The notes under the pieces: generated by a model
Database searches by the model: none
What the model was told of the DNA's origin: nothing
Seen by the model: the letters and a program-made list of their open reading frames with translations, nothing else
Assembly (NCBI GenBank): GCA_900770265.1
Contig: CAAGJR010000223.1
Span: 1-5,509 of the forward strand
Direction: 5' to 3'
Source of the DNA: an uncultured Acidaminococcus sp.
GTDB taxonomy: Bacteria; Bacillota; Negativicutes; Acidaminococcales; Acidaminococcaceae
Length of the DNA: 5,509 bases
Part shown: positions 5,475-5,509 of the stretch, in pieces
Layout of the letters: each line of letters starts with the position of its first letter
Position numbering within the stretch: position 1 is the stretch's first letter
Program-made: the position numbers and the translations under genes

Positions 5475-5497
5475 TTGGCAAAAATCTTGGTAGACCC
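5450..5497. repeat. Nested inverted repeat
   Basis: Outer arms GGGTCTACC (5450-5458) and GGTAGACCC (5489-5497) are exact complements, extendable by GGG/CTT (two G-U pairs). Inside, TTTTGCC (5467-5473) pairs with GGCAAAA (5477-5483) around TTT. The whole can form one long hairpin of about 48 nt. No T-run follows on either side, so it is not a classic terminator. It resembles a palindromic intergenic repeat unit of the REP or small-MITE kind, but family membership cannot be judged from one copy. Confidence 0.7.
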
Positions 5498-5509
5498 CTA
5501 CGATCCCTA

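Noticed and set aside
5495..5509. CCCTACGAT then CCCTA as the beginning of a tandem array.
   Set aside because: Less than two units before the window ends, so it could be chance.
5375..5509. A T-box leader for a downstream pheS, as found after YsgA-type methyltransferases in some Firmicutes.
   Set aside because: No T-box consensus (GGGTGGNACCGCG-like) is visible in the 135 bp available. It could lie beyond the window.

Overview
The window is chromosomal DNA with GC-rich genes and AT-rich gaps, most likely from an anaerobic Firmicute of the Negativicutes (an Acidaminococcaceae-like organism). This placement is an inference. It rests on a sodium-pumping decarboxylase beta subunit, strong Shine-Dalgarno sites, TTG starts and the KtrAB potassium system. 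No rRNA or other marker gene is present to fix the taxon.

Left part (1-1197, minus strand): a complete gene for the membrane beta subunit of a biotin-dependent, sodium-translocating decarboxylase (OadB/GcdB/MmdB family). It is followed 16 bp downstream by the first nine codons of another gene that runs off the window edge. Centre (1198-1571): a 374-bp divergent intergenic region. On the minus strand it holds a good sigma-A-type promoter and a leader of about 130 nt that contains a strong intrinsic terminator before the decarboxylase ribosome-binding site, which looks like transcription attenuation. On the plus strand it holds an extended -10 promoter, a perfect 11-bp-arm inverted repeat, four tandem 7-bp repeats and two further hairpins.

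Right part (1572-5374, plus strand): a tight four-gene unit with gaps of 12 bp and 12 bp and then a 4-bp overlap. It encodes an unusual FMN-dependent alpha-hydroxy-acid dehydrogenase-like protein with a Cys-rich N-terminus, the potassium channel subunit KtrB, its nucleotide-binding gating partner KtrA, and a TrmH/SpoU-family RNA 2'-O-methyltransferase. The 135-bp tail (5375-5509) has no gene. It carries a 22-bp direct repeat, a hairpin that may end the operon, and a long nested inverted repeat.

A shared theme may be ion balance: a decarboxylation-driven sodium pump on one side and potassium uptake on the other, read from one divergent control region. The genes belong to known families. The parts that deserve attention are the attenuator-like leader, the divergent FMN enzyme and the repeat-rich intergenic DNA. 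I see no defence island, CRISPR array, mobile element or tRNA.
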